Of a stretch of 42,662 nucleotides of DNA, positions 32,725 to 40,795 are shown piece by piece. The first letter of the stretch is position 1. Every line of letters begins with the position of its first letter. The position numbers and the translations under genes are program-made. The DNA comes from Candidatus Parvarchaeota archaeon (GTDB lineage Archaea > Nanobdellota > Nanobdellia > JAFCGN01): contig JAFCGN010000006.1 of the NCBI GenBank assembly GCA_017608045.1, positions 1 to 42,662 on the forward strand, read 5' to 3'. The notes beneath the pieces were generated by a model. That model did not search any database and had not been told where the DNA came from. It saw nothing but the letters and a program-made list of their open reading frames with translations.

Positions 32725-32840
32725 TGTTTTAGGAAGCATAAAATAGTATAGAAATTTATTCATTTAAAAAAGTTCCTTGCAACTTTCTAAATGTTAGATT
32801 CAACAAAAAAGTTAAAACCCAATAAGTTTTCTTACAAACC

Positions 32841-33989
32841 ATGAATGCTGAAACAATTTTTACAATCATATTTTATTTAATAATTGCTGTATTGATTTAT
32901 ATCAACAGAAAAAAAATTACAATAATTGAAAAAATTTTTATTGCTTTCAAAACAAGAAAACCAATAAAAATTATGAAAAAACTTGCGAAATACTCTTTTT
33001 TTTGGAAGACCTTCAGCACAATTTCAATACCATTTGCACTTATTGGTATGATTGTCATTCTCGTTTTTTTAACTCAGTCAGCAATTTCTTTAATAAGAGT
33101 TCCAAGTTCTACAGCGGGTGTTGGAATTGCAATACCTGGTGTTAAAATCCCGGGAAGTCCAATTTACATCCCATTCTGGTATGGAATACTTTCAATCCTA
33201 ATTTTAAGCACAGTCCATGAATTCAGTCATGCTGTTACAGGAATTGTGGAGAAAGTAAAAGTGAAATCAAGCGGTTTTGGAATGCTTGCAATAATACCCG
33301 CAGCATTCGTGGAATTTGATACAAAATCAATGATGAAAGCAAGCAAACTTTCTCGTCTGAGAATAGCAAGTGCAGGTCCTGTAGCGAATATCGCACTCTC
33401 ATTCTTCCTTATTTTTTTATTATCATGGACGTTTTATCCTTTGATAGAAAGCATTGTTCAATATAATGGAATAGAAATTGTAAGCACAATTAAGGGATAT
33501 CCAGCAGAAGCATCTGGGATATCAAAAGGAATGGTGATAAACAAGATAAATGGCACGCAATTAAATACTTCGCACGATTTCATGGAATATCTCAGAAAAT
33601 TAAAACCAAATGATTATATTGTCTTAACAACAAAAGACGGAAAAAACTATGGTTTAAAATTAACAAGTTCTCCAAAAAATGAAAGTCTTGCTTATATTGG
33701 CATCACGCACAAGCAATTCTTTGAGTATAAAGAAGGAGCGTGGGCACCAAAATGGCTTTATTCTATATTAATATGGTTGTCAGGTTTGTTCGGATGGTTA
33801 ATAAATTTAAATTTTGCAATAGGAATGATTAATTTTTTGCCTGTATGGTTTGCGGATGGAGGCCAAATTTTTTACAATTTCGCAGGATATTTTTTTAAAG
33901 ATGAAAAAACTTTAACAAAGGTTGTAAGCTCTGTCTTCTTCTTTTCATTATCTTTATTATTGCTTAATTTTTTACTGCCCTTCTTCTAA
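32841..33989 (+). CDS. Site-2 protease (M50) intramembrane metalloprotease
   Basis: This 382-aa polytopic protease cuts transmembrane helices of substrates. The zinc site is HEFSH (126-130) in membrane helix 3 and the third-ligand motif is NFLPVWFADGGQI near residues 330-342. Hydrophobic segments are also seen at about 8-24, 62-85, 110-125 and 180-200. A PDZ domain (about 210-285; GISKGMVINKINGTQL) sits between the catalytic helices, as in S2P group I/III. It probably controls membrane-bound regulators or clears signal peptides. It is transcribed alone, divergent from the AlaX-lysS pair. Confidence 0.92.
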   Translation: MNAETIFTIIFYLIIAVLIYINRKKITIIEKIFIAFKTRKPIKIMKKLAKYSFFWKTFSTISIPFALIGMIVILVFLTQSAISLIRVPSSTAGVGIAIPGVKIPGSPIYIPFWYGILSILILSTVHEFSHAVTGIVEKVKVKSSGFGMLAIIPAAFVEFDTKSMMKASKLSRLRIASAGPVANIALSFFLIFLLSWTFYPLIESIVQYNGIEIVSTIKGYPAEASGISKGMVINKINGTQLNTSHDFMEYLRKLKPNDYIVLTTKDGKNYGLKLTSSPKNESLAYIGITHKQFFEYKEGAWAPKWLYSILIWLSGLFGWLINLNFAIGMINFLPVWFADGGQIFYNFAGYFFKDEKTLTKVVSSVFFFSLSLLLLNFLLPFF

Positions 33990-34050
33990 CTCTTAATTAT
34001 TAATAATTGGAAATACTCTTCTTATTTCATGTTCTTTGGGGTAACTTACA

Positions 34051-34068
34051 CCTTTCTTACAAGAAAGG
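34051..34068. repeat. 18-bp palindrome upstream of tfe
   Basis: CCTTTCTT-AC-AAGAAAGG is a perfect 8-bp inverted repeat with a 2-bp spacer. It lies 48 bp upstream of the TFE start and just before its TATA-like GATTTAATAAAC (about 34082-34093). It could be an operator or the 3' end hairpin of the S2P transcript, whose gene ends 62 bp earlier. Confidence 0.45.
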
Positions 34069-34115
34069 GGCAGAGGCAAAAGATTTAATAAACAAGAACT
34101 TATGAATAAAAAATA

Positions 34116-35063
34116 ATGAATAAAAAAGAATTTATTGAAAGAGAAGACGTAAAAGAATTAATTGAAGAAATTGCAGGGATGCATGCTGTAAAAGTTATAA
34201 ATCTTTTAGCAAGCAAAACAATTCTTGATGAATTTAAAATTAGTAGTTCACTAAAACTTGAAGTTAATTTTGTTAGGAGTTTGCTTTACAAATTATATGA
34301 AAAAAAAATAGTGAGTTTTAGCAAAGAAAGAGACAGCAAAAAAGGTTGGTGGATTTATTCATGGACACTTCATATTGAAAAAATCATAGAACTCTTAATA
34401 AAAAGAAAGAAAGAAAGAATTTCTCGCCTTGAAGAAATAAAATCAAGAGAAAGCATTAATCAATACTTTATTTGCGAATCTTGCGGCATAAAAATGGATT
34501 TCGGAGAGGCTGTTGAAAATAATTTCGAGTGTTTCAGTTGTGGCATGCCACTTGTTGCTCTTGAAAAAAAAGCAGATGAAAGAGAATTAAATGCATTAAT
34601 TGGGAAATTATATGATGAAGTGAAAGAATTAGAAGATTTTAAGAAAAGAAGAGAAGAAAGAGAAATTGCGAAGAAAAAGAAAGAATTAGAAAAATTAGTT
34701 GGAAGCAAAAGAGTAAAGAAGAAAAAGAAAGAAAAAATGAAAAAAGGTAAAACACAGAAAACTGCGAGAAAAGTTAAAAAAACGAGAGAAAAGGGGAAAA
34801 AAGAGAAAGTAAAGGCTGAAAAAAAAGAAGAAAAAAGTAAAACAAGAAAAACAAAAGAAGGGAAAAAGAAATTAGAGAAATCAATTAAAAGCAAAGGAAA
34901 GAAGAAAGAAGTAAAAAAATCAGTTAAAAGCAAAAGGGGAGAGAAAAAGAAAGGAGAGAAATCAGTTAAAAGCAAAGGAAAGAAGAAAGAAAAAACAAAA
35001 GAAGAAAAGAAGAAAAGAGGAAGGAAGAGTTCATTAATTTCAAGAATTAAAAAAATCTTATAA
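34116..35063 (+). CDS. tfe: Transcription factor E (TFE-alpha) with long lysine-rich tail
   Basis: This 315-aa homologue of TFIIE-alpha helps open the promoter with RNA polymerase. The winged helix covers about residues 10-90 and includes FVRSLLYKLYEKKIVSF and GWWIYSW. A zinc ribbon uses Cys120, Cys123, Cys139 and Cys142. Beyond about residue 175, where a normal archaeal TFE (about 170-180 aa) ends, come some 140 residues made mostly of Lys with Glu, Arg and Ser, including repeats such as KSVKSKGKKKE. The coding strand there is nearly pure purine. The tail may bind nucleic acid or acidic proteins. A TATA box 33 nt upstream predicts a leaderless mRNA. Confidence 0.9.
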   Translation: MNKKEFIEREDVKELIEEIAGMHAVKVINLLASKTILDEFKISSSLKLEVNFVRSLLYKLYEKKIVSFSKERDSKKGWWIYSWTLHIEKIIELLIKRKKERISRLEEIKSRESINQYFICESCGIKMDFGEAVENNFECFSCGMPLVALEKKADERELNALIGKLYDEVKELEDFKKRREEREIAKKKKELEKLVGSKRVKKKKKEKMKKGKTQKTARKVKKTREKGKKEKVKAEKKEEKSKTRKTKEGKKKLEKSIKSKGKKKEVKKSVKSKRGEKKKGEKSVKSKGKKKEKTKEEKKKRGRKSSLISRIKKIL

Positions 35064-35138
35064 ATTATGAAAAAAAAATTTTGTTAATTTTTTTAATTAT
35101 GAGATAAACTTTTATTTAATTCTCTTTTATTATTATTT

Positions 35139-35468
35139 ATGATTAAACCTTCACATAGAGAAAAAAAAAGATATGTTAAATTTCAAATTCTGCCAAAAGA
35201 GATGAAATTAGAAGAAAACGAAGTTGAAAAAGCAATAATAAAAGAATGTCATAATTTTTTAGGAGATTATGGCATGGCAAAAGCAGGCATAGTTTTTTTA
35301 AGAGAAAAGTTTAATAAGGAAAAAAAAGAGGGTATCATAAGAGTCAATAATAAATATGTTGATAAATTAAAAATGTCTCTTGGTTTAATTAAAAAAATTA
35401 ATAATAAAAAAATCACAATTCATATTCCAAAAGTTTCTGGAATAATAAAAAAATTGCAGGTGAAATAA
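35139..35468 (+). CDS. rnp2: RNase P protein component 2 (Pop5)
   Basis: This 109-aa protein is the archaeal Pop5 subunit of RNase P. SHREKKRYVKFQIL is the typical N-terminal strand, FLGDYGMAKAGIVFL forms the central helix/strand and GIIRVNNKYVDKLKMSLGLI the RNA-binding part. It pairs with p30 (encoded at 27756) to activate the catalytic RNA in tRNA 5' processing. It opens the long plus-strand block. A TTTTATTTAA box about 30 nt upstream suggests a leaderless start, and psmA follows after 1 bp. Pop5 next to psmA and the exosome genes is a conserved archaeal arrangement. Confidence 0.93.
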   Translation: MIKPSHREKKRYVKFQILPKEMKLEENEVEKAIIKECHNFLGDYGMAKAGIVFLREKFNKEKKEGIIRVNNKYVDKLKMSLGLIKKINNKKITIHIPKVSGIIKKLQVK

Positions 35469-35469
35469 A

Positions 35470-36183
35470 ATGACTCAAATGCCACAAGAATTAATGGGTT
35501 ATGATAGAGCAATAACTGTATTCAGTCCTGATGGACGATTGCTCCAAGTTGAATATGCAAGAAAAACAGTTAGTCAAGGAACACCCGCTGTTGGTGTTGT
35601 ATGTAAAAATAGTGTTGTTTTAATTGCAGATAAAAGAATAATAGACCCGCTTGTTGTTGTTAAAAGTGTTGAAAAAATTTTTCAAATAGATGAGCACATA
35701 GGCGCTACAATGAGTGGTTTAATAAGTGATGGAAGAGTGCTTATTGAAAGAGCACAAGAAGAAGCTCAAAAACATAAATTAACGTACGGGGAATCAATTG
35801 ATGTGTGGAGTATTGTAAAAAACATATGCGATTTTAAACAAGCATACACGCAATACGCAGGAACAAGGCCTTTCGGAGTGAGTTTGTTAATTGCTGGTTT
35901 TGATGGAGGTCCTCATTTGTTTGTAACAGAACCAAGCGGGATTTATTTTGAATACCATGCTACAGGAATTGGAGAAGGTAGTGAAATCATTAATGAGTAC
36001 TTAAAGAAGAATTACAAAGAAGGCATGAATACTGAACAAGGAATAAAGTTAGCAATAAATTCCATTAAAAAAGCTCTTGGTGCAAATTTTGATCCTACTA
36101 GAATAGAAGCTGCCTTGATTTCGTCAGACAAGAAATACAAAAAAATAAGTTATAAAGAATTAATGAAATATATTGGGAAGTAG
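35470..36183 (+). CDS. psmA: Proteasome alpha subunit
   Basis: This 237-aa subunit forms the outer ring of the 20S proteasome. The gating N-terminus includes YDRAITVFSPDGRL and QVEYARKTVSQGT. VLIADKR, ATMSGLISDGR, the QAYTQYAGTRPFGVSLLIAGFD segment and ATGIGEGSE are further alpha-type landmarks. It lacks the N-terminal catalytic Thr of beta subunits, as expected. The ATG at 35470 overlaps the region right after the Pop5 stop (AGGTGAAATAAAATG gives the ribosome binding site inside the pop5 end). No beta subunit gene or PAN ATPase is visible in the window. Confidence 0.97.
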   Translation: MTQMPQELMGYDRAITVFSPDGRLLQVEYARKTVSQGTPAVGVVCKNSVVLIADKRIIDPLVVVKSVEKIFQIDEHIGATMSGLISDGRVLIERAQEEAQKHKLTYGESIDVWSIVKNICDFKQAYTQYAGTRPFGVSLLIAGFDGGPHLFVTEPSGIYFEYHATGIGEGSEIINEYLKKNYKEGMNTEQGIKLAINSIKKALGANFDPTRIEAALISSDKKYKKISYKELMKYIGK

Positions 36184-36190
36184 ATAGGTA

Positions 36191-36880
36191 ATGGTAAGCG
36201 TAGATAAAGCAGTTGTTGCGCGATTAAAAATTAAAGATTCTATTTTTGAAGTGCTTGTTGATTGTGAAAAAGCATTAGCATTGAAAAGAGGAGAAAATAT
36301 TGATATAATTGATGTGCTTGCAGTCCCGCAAGTATTTAAGGATGCAAAAAAAGGTCTTGTAGCACCTGATATTAAAGAAAATTTTGGAACAGAAAATATA
36401 TACAATATTGCTGAAAAAATTATAAAAGAAGGTGAAGTTCAATTAACACAAGAATATAAAAATAAATTAACAGAAGAAAAGAAAAAGAAAATAATAAACT
36501 TAATATGCATGAATGCTATTGATTCAAGAACAAATAATCCTGTTCCTCCAAAAAGAATTGAACTTGCAATAGAGGAAATAAAATTTCATATTAATCCTTT
36601 CAAAAACGTGGAAGAACAAAGCAAAGAATTAATTGAAAAATTAAGACCTGTTCTTCCTTTAAGGATTGAAGAAAAAAAATTAGAAATAATTTTCCCCCCA
36701 GAATACACAGCAAAAGCGTACGGGGTTATTTCAAAAAAAGCAACCATAACAAAAGATTTATGGTTAAATAATGGGTCGTGGTTGTGTGAAATAACGATTC
36801 CTGCTGGAATAATAAATGATTTTATTTCAGAAATAAATCATTTAACTCGGGGGGCAGCAGAAATTAAGATAATAAATTAG
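36191..36880 (+). CDS. sdo1: Ribosome maturation protein SBDS (Sdo1)
   Basis: This 229-aa orthologue of the Shwachman-Bodian-Diamond protein takes part in late maturation of the large ribosomal subunit. The N-terminal FYSH domain (about 1-85) includes VARLKIKDSIFEVLVDCEKAL. The central helical domain (about 95-160) has MNAIDSRTNNPVPPKRIELA, and the C-terminal ferredoxin-like domain has LRPVLPLRIEEKKLEI. It starts 7 bp after psmA and ends 12 bp before rrp4, the same order seen in other archaea, where it is co-transcribed with exosome genes. Confidence 0.95.
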   Translation: MVSVDKAVVARLKIKDSIFEVLVDCEKALALKRGENIDIIDVLAVPQVFKDAKKGLVAPDIKENFGTENIYNIAEKIIKEGEVQLTQEYKNKLTEEKKKKIINLICMNAIDSRTNNPVPPKRIELAIEEIKFHINPFKNVEEQSKELIEKLRPVLPLRIEEKKLEIIFPPEYTAKAYGVISKKATITKDLWLNNGSWLCEITIPAGIINDFISEINHLTRGAAEIKIIN

Positions 36881-36892
36881 AGGTGAGAAATA

Positions 36893-37594
36893 ATGAACAA
36901 ATTAATTGTTGCTTCCAGAGAAGTTGCAGTTCCTGGAGATTTAATTGCAGAAGGAATGAACTTCGTTGCTGGAAAAAATACGTATAGAAAAGATGAAAAA
37001 ATTTATTCAAATAGATTAGGTCTTGTTGATGTCAGAGGTTCTGTAATTAAAGTAATTCCTTTATCAGGAAGGTATATGCCTCAAAAAGAAGACTTAATTA
37101 TTGGGGAAGTTAAAGAAGTTGGGTTTAATTCTTGGCAAGTAGATATTGGAGCACCATTTACAGCAAATCTTTACATGAGTGAAGGAACAACAACATACAT
37201 AAGGAAAGACGAAGATTTAAGCAGGTATTTTAATGTAGGAGATAAGTTAATAGGAAGAATCATAAGTTGCACATCTACGGGTTCATTACAAATAACGTGT
37301 AAAGGCCCGGGATTGAAAAAAATAAAAGGTGGTTTAATAATTAAGATAAACCCGAACAAGGTTCCAAGAGCAATTGGTAAAAAAGGAAGCATGATTACTA
37401 TGATAAAAGAACTTACAAACACAGAAATAATTGTTGGGCAAAATGGGTGGGTATGGATAAACGGCGATGCAATGGACATACTAAAAGCTAAAAAAGCAAT
37501 TGAACTTATTGACAAAAAAGGTCATGTGAAGGGTTTAACTGATGCAATAAAAAATATGCTTGAAAAAGATAGCAGAATAAAACCTGTTAAATAA
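36893..37594 (+). CDS. rrp4: Exosome RNA-binding subunit Rrp4
   Basis: This 233-aa cap subunit of the archaeal exosome guides RNA into the Rrp41/Rrp42 ring. An N-terminal domain (about 1-60; VPGDLIAEG) is followed by an S1 domain (about 65-140; GEVKEVGFNSWQVDIGAPF) and a KH domain (about 145-225) with the core IKINPNKVPRAIGKKGSMI loop. The ATG at 36893 follows GAGGTGAGAAATA with 6-nt spacing, a textbook ribosome binding site. rrp41 starts about 13 bp downstream. Confidence 0.96.
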   Translation: MNKLIVASREVAVPGDLIAEGMNFVAGKNTYRKDEKIYSNRLGLVDVRGSVIKVIPLSGRYMPQKEDLIIGEVKEVGFNSWQVDIGAPFTANLYMSEGTTTYIRKDEDLSRYFNVGDKLIGRIISCTSTGSLQITCKGPGLKKIKGGLIIKINPNKVPRAIGKKGSMITMIKELTNTEIIVGQNGWVWINGDAMDILKAKKAIELIDKKGHVKGLTDAIKNMLEKDSRIKPVK

Positions 37595-37607
37595 AAAGGT
37601 GATAAAA

Positions 37608-38333
37608 ATGGTTTATGCAAAAAGATTTGATGGTAGAAAATTTGATGAATTAAGAAAAATAGAAGCAGAAGTTGGAATTATTCCTAATGCTGATGGAAGT
37701 GCTCGTTTCAAAATTGGAAAAACAGAAGCAATTGTGGGCGTATACGGACCAAAAGAAATGCATCCAAAATTTCTTCAAAATCCAAGAAAAGGCACTCTTA
37801 GATGCAAATACGACATGATAAGTTTTAGTGTAAATGATAGAGCAAGACCAGGACCAAGCAGGCGTTCTCAGGAATTAGGATTAGTAATCGCATCTGCTTT
37901 AGAACCTGTTTGTTTGCTCAACGACTTCCCAAAATTAATAGTTGATGTATTCATAGAAATACCTCAAGCAGATGCAGGCACAAGATGTGCTGCAATTTGC
38001 GCTGCTTCTATGGCTTTAGCAGATGCTGGCATACCTATGAAAGATTTAGTCGCAGCAGTTGCAGTTGGAAAAATAGGGGATAAAATATGCCTTGACATAA
38101 ATAAAGAAGAAGAGGATTATGATGGGCCAGGAGGTGCAACAGACATACCCATTGCATACTCTCCTGTTGAAAACAAACTTACATTATTGCAATTAGATGG
38201 AAAAATAAAAGGAGAAGATTTAACAAAAGCTGTTGAAATGGGTATTAAAGGTGCTAAAAAAATCTATGAAATACAGAAAATAGCTCTAAAGAAAAAATAT
38301 AAAGTAGATGAAATTCTTGGAAAAAAGATTTAA
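37608..38333 (+). CDS. rrp41: Exosome catalytic subunit Rrp41
   Basis: This 241-aa RNase PH-like subunit carries the phosphorolytic site of the exosome. KRFDGRKFDELRKIEAEVG opens the fold, GSARFKIGKT and KGTLRCKYDM follow, and RPGPSRRSQELG binds phosphate/RNA. The catalytic acid lies near GGATDIPIAYSP, where the family has EADMP. I chose ATG 37608, 5 nt after GGTGA; an in-frame GTG at 37599 is part of that ribosome binding site. In most archaea rrp42 follows directly, but here a FAU-1 gene is inserted between them. Confidence 0.95.
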   Translation: MVYAKRFDGRKFDELRKIEAEVGIIPNADGSARFKIGKTEAIVGVYGPKEMHPKFLQNPRKGTLRCKYDMISFSVNDRARPGPSRRSQELGLVIASALEPVCLLNDFPKLIVDVFIEIPQADAGTRCAAICAASMALADAGIPMKDLVAAVAVGKIGDKICLDINKEEEDYDGPGGATDIPIAYSPVENKLTLLQLDGKIKGEDLTKAVEMGIKGAKKIYEIQKIALKKKYKVDEILGKKI

Positions 38334-38345
38334 GGGTTTGATAGA

Positions 38346-39734
38346 ATGAGCAACACAGTAAAGAGTGTAAAAATAAGAGGGATTTATTCAACAGCGATAA
38401 CCAATTACCTCCTTAAAAACAATTTTGAAATAAGTTGCATGAGTGAAGAACAATTAAAAAGATTTAACAAGAAAAAAAGCAGGGAACAAGCAGACAATCT
38501 AATATATGATAAAGAAGACTTAAATGGAATCACCATTCATGGTGAAAATGCAGATGAAATAATCTCTCTTTTTAAAAAAGAATTTAATGACAGTTTATTC
38601 AAAAAAATAGAAACAGGCAGTATATTCACTGGATTAATAAAAAAAGTTGATCAACAAAACAAAGAGATTTATGTTGACATAGGCAAGGACAAATTAGGAG
38701 TTTTATCCCTAAAAAATTATTGGGGTTATTTGCGAGAAAATGAAAAAGTGCTTGTCCAATTAAAAGGCGAAACAAAGGAGAATTATATTTTATCAAATAA
38801 CATAAGGCTTTTTGGAAAAAATCTAATTCTAATAAAAGATGGATTCACAAAAGTGAGCAAACATTTCAGGAAAAAAGAGGAAATAGAAACATTAAATAAT
38901 CTATCAGAAAAAGCAAGAGAAAAAGGGTGGGGTGTTCTCTGGAAATCCCTTGCAGAAAACAAAAGCGAAAAAGAACTTGAAGAAGAAATAAACAATCTTC
39001 TAAAATTGGAGGAAAAAATAATAAAAAAACATGAAAAAAATAAGACGCCGATGGAATTAAACAAAGGACTTACCACTTGGTTTGTAGAATTTGGAAAAGA
39101 ATCTAAAGAAAAACTTGATAAATTAAGAAAGGAAATTGTTCCAACGATAAAAAAGCATCACACATATAAAACCGCAGGATACCAAAACCTTGTTGATTTT
39201 TGCGAAGAACTTATGAAAGAAAAAGTCAAAGAAGAAACAATAATTAAGACACTTGAAAATACAATTTTTAAAAGAAATCCAAAAATAGGTAATTATTACA
39301 AGATAATTCAAAAGAAAAGCAATAACAGAGATATAATAATTAGTGGAAAAATTGAAGAATTTGACATAAAAAATAAAAAAATTGTAATTAAAAGAATAGT
39401 GAAATTTGAAGGAACTTATGATGGTCTTAACATAAAAAAAGAACCTGAAGATTATATAATAACAACAATTGAAGAAGATAAAGAATATATAGAACATTCA
39501 TATTTTGATTCCCGAGGAAATTTAAAGGGAAAATACTTTTCAATAACAAGTAAAATGGAAGTTTTTCCATTTTTCGCAAGATGCAATGATTTAGAAATTG
39601 ATGTTATTGAAAAAGAAGGTAATCGAAAAAAAATTGATGAAGAAGAATTAAAAGAAGCTGTTGAAATGGGAATCATAACAAAAAAATGCGAAGAAAGAGC
39701 TAAAAAAATAGCAAATAAATTGGAGGCGAAATAA
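38346..39734 (+). CDS. FAU-1-like RNase E/G-type RNA-binding protein (S1 + DUF402)
   Basis: This 462-aa protein matches the archaeal FAU-1 (AU-1) family. An N-terminal RGIYSTAITNYLLKN segment is followed by an S1-like RNA-binding domain (about 95-155; GLIKKVDQQNKEIYVDIGKDKLGVL). A helical middle contains HHTYKTAGYQNLVDFCEEL. A C-terminal DUF402 domain (about 345-440) has KRIVKFEGTYDGLNIKKEPEDY, YFDSRGNLKGKYF and EVFPFFARCNDLEIDVI. The Pyrococcus protein binds AU-rich RNA and has endoribonuclease activity on rRNA precursors. The gene starts 12 bp after rrp41 and ends 1 bp before rrp42, so an endonuclease is embedded in the exosome operon. Confidence 0.88.
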   Translation: MSNTVKSVKIRGIYSTAITNYLLKNNFEISCMSEEQLKRFNKKKSREQADNLIYDKEDLNGITIHGENADEIISLFKKEFNDSLFKKIETGSIFTGLIKKVDQQNKEIYVDIGKDKLGVLSLKNYWGYLRENEKVLVQLKGETKENYILSNNIRLFGKNLILIKDGFTKVSKHFRKKEEIETLNNLSEKAREKGWGVLWKSLAENKSEKELEEEINNLLKLEEKIIKKHEKNKTPMELNKGLTTWFVEFGKESKEKLDKLRKEIVPTIKKHHTYKTAGYQNLVDFCEELMKEKVKEETIIKTLENTIFKRNPKIGNYYKIIQKKSNNRDIIISGKIEEFDIKNKKIVIKRIVKFEGTYDGLNIKKEPEDYIITTIEEDKEYIEHSYFDSRGNLKGKYFSITSKMEVFPFFARCNDLEIDVIEKEGNRKKIDEEELKEAVEMGIITKKCEERAKKIANKLEAK

Positions 39735-39735
39735 A

Positions 39736-40518
39736 ATGAAAAATTATGACAAAAAATTTATTATAGACTTATATGAAAATGGTGGAAGATTAACTGAAAG
39801 AAAAAACAAGGATTCTTACAGAGAAATAATTATTCAAGAGCCAGTAAGCGTTAATGCTGAAGGCAGTGCAAGAGTAAAAATTGGAAAAACAGAAGTTATT
39901 GTGGGTGTAAAACTCAACACAGCAGAACCTTATCAAGACACGCCTGATGAAGGCGTGATGATGGTTACAGCAGAATTTTCTCCAATTGCAGACCCTGAAT
40001 TTGAGCCAGGCCCGCCAAAAGAAGAAGCAATTGAACTTGCAAGAGTGGTTGATAGAACCATTCGCGAAAGTCATGCAATTGACACAAAAAAACTTTGCAT
40101 AAAAAAAGGTGAAAAAGTTTGGAGAGTGTTCATAGACATTTACATAATAAACAATGACGGCAACTTAATTGATGCAAGCGTGCTTGGTGCAATGGCTGCA
40201 TTAAAAAAGGCGAAGATACCTAAACTTGACAAGGATGGAAATGTTCTCTTCAAAGAGCATACAAAGAAAAATGTTCCTTTAAATGCAACACCAACAGCAT
40301 GCACAATATTCAAATTAGATAATGTTCTTCTTATTGATGCTGAAAAAAGAGAAGAAGAACTCATAGACGCGCGAATAACTCTTGGATGCTTTGGAGAATA
40401 CGTGCATTCAATGCAAAAAGGAGGGAAAGGCGCATTTACTCCTGAAGAATTCAATAAATGCGTAAAACTTGCAATAAAGAAAAACAAAGAACTTCAAAAA
40501 ATTTTAAGCAAATTTTAA
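39736..40518 (+). CDS. rrp42: Exosome subunit Rrp42
   Basis: This 260-aa RNase PH-like subunit pairs with Rrp41 in the hexameric ring and contributes to RNA binding but not catalysis. Landmarks are GGRLTERKNKDSYREI, GSARVKIGKTEVIVGVK, EFSPIADPEFEPGPP, ELARVVDRTIRESHAID, DIYIINNDGNLIDASVLG and ATPTACTIFKL. The ATG at 39736 has GGAGG about 9 nt upstream, inside the end of fau1. After its stop a 50-bp gap leads to rpoK; the rpl37ae gene that often follows rrp42 in archaea is not present here. Confidence 0.95.
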   Translation: MKNYDKKFIIDLYENGGRLTERKNKDSYREIIIQEPVSVNAEGSARVKIGKTEVIVGVKLNTAEPYQDTPDEGVMMVTAEFSPIADPEFEPGPPKEEAIELARVVDRTIRESHAIDTKKLCIKKGEKVWRVFIDIYIINNDGNLIDASVLGAMAALKKAKIPKLDKDGNVLFKEHTKKNVPLNATPTACTIFKLDNVLLIDAEKREEELIDARITLGCFGEYVHSMQKGGKGAFTPEEFNKCVKLAIKKNKELQKILSKF

Positions 40519-40568
40519 GACACCAAAAAGAATAAAAAACAAAAGAGTTAGTAAAAAGGTGAAACAAA

Positions 40569-40730
40569 ATGTTTAACAAATTTGAAAAAGCAAGAATTAT
40601 AGGTGCTAGAGCATTGCAACTTCGTATGGGTGCTCCAAAACTAATAAAAGCAGAAGGCACGTATGATACATTAGAAATTGCTAAAAAAGAATTTGAAAAA
40701 GGCGTTCTTAATATGAGCGTTAAACATTAA
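40569..40730 (+). CDS. rpoK: RNA polymerase subunit K (Rpb6/omega homologue)
   Basis: This 53-aa subunit stabilises the largest RNA polymerase subunits. KFEKARIIGARALQLRMGAP matches the omega/Rpb6 signature (ARIIGARALQxxMGAP), followed by KLIKAEGTYDTLEIAKKEFEKGVL, and it ends MSVKH. It is near the minimum length for archaeal RpoK (about 55-60 aa). GGTGA lies 6 nt before the ATG at 40569. The order rpoK-eno-rpsB is a classical archaeal operon; rps9 and rpoN, usually upstream, are absent. Confidence 0.95.
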   Translation: MFNKFEKARIIGARALQLRMGAPKLIKAEGTYDTLEIAKKEFEKGVLNMSVKH

Positions 40731-40795
40731 ATTGTTTAATCTTACAATTTTATGCAAAAAACTCATATAATAGAAAGCACTTATTTTTTAGAGAA

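Noticed and set aside
34460-34975. 171-aa Phe/Ser-rich minus-strand ORF
   Set aside because: Antisense shadow of the lysine-rich TFE tail; lysine and glutamate codons read backward as Phe, Leu and Ser.
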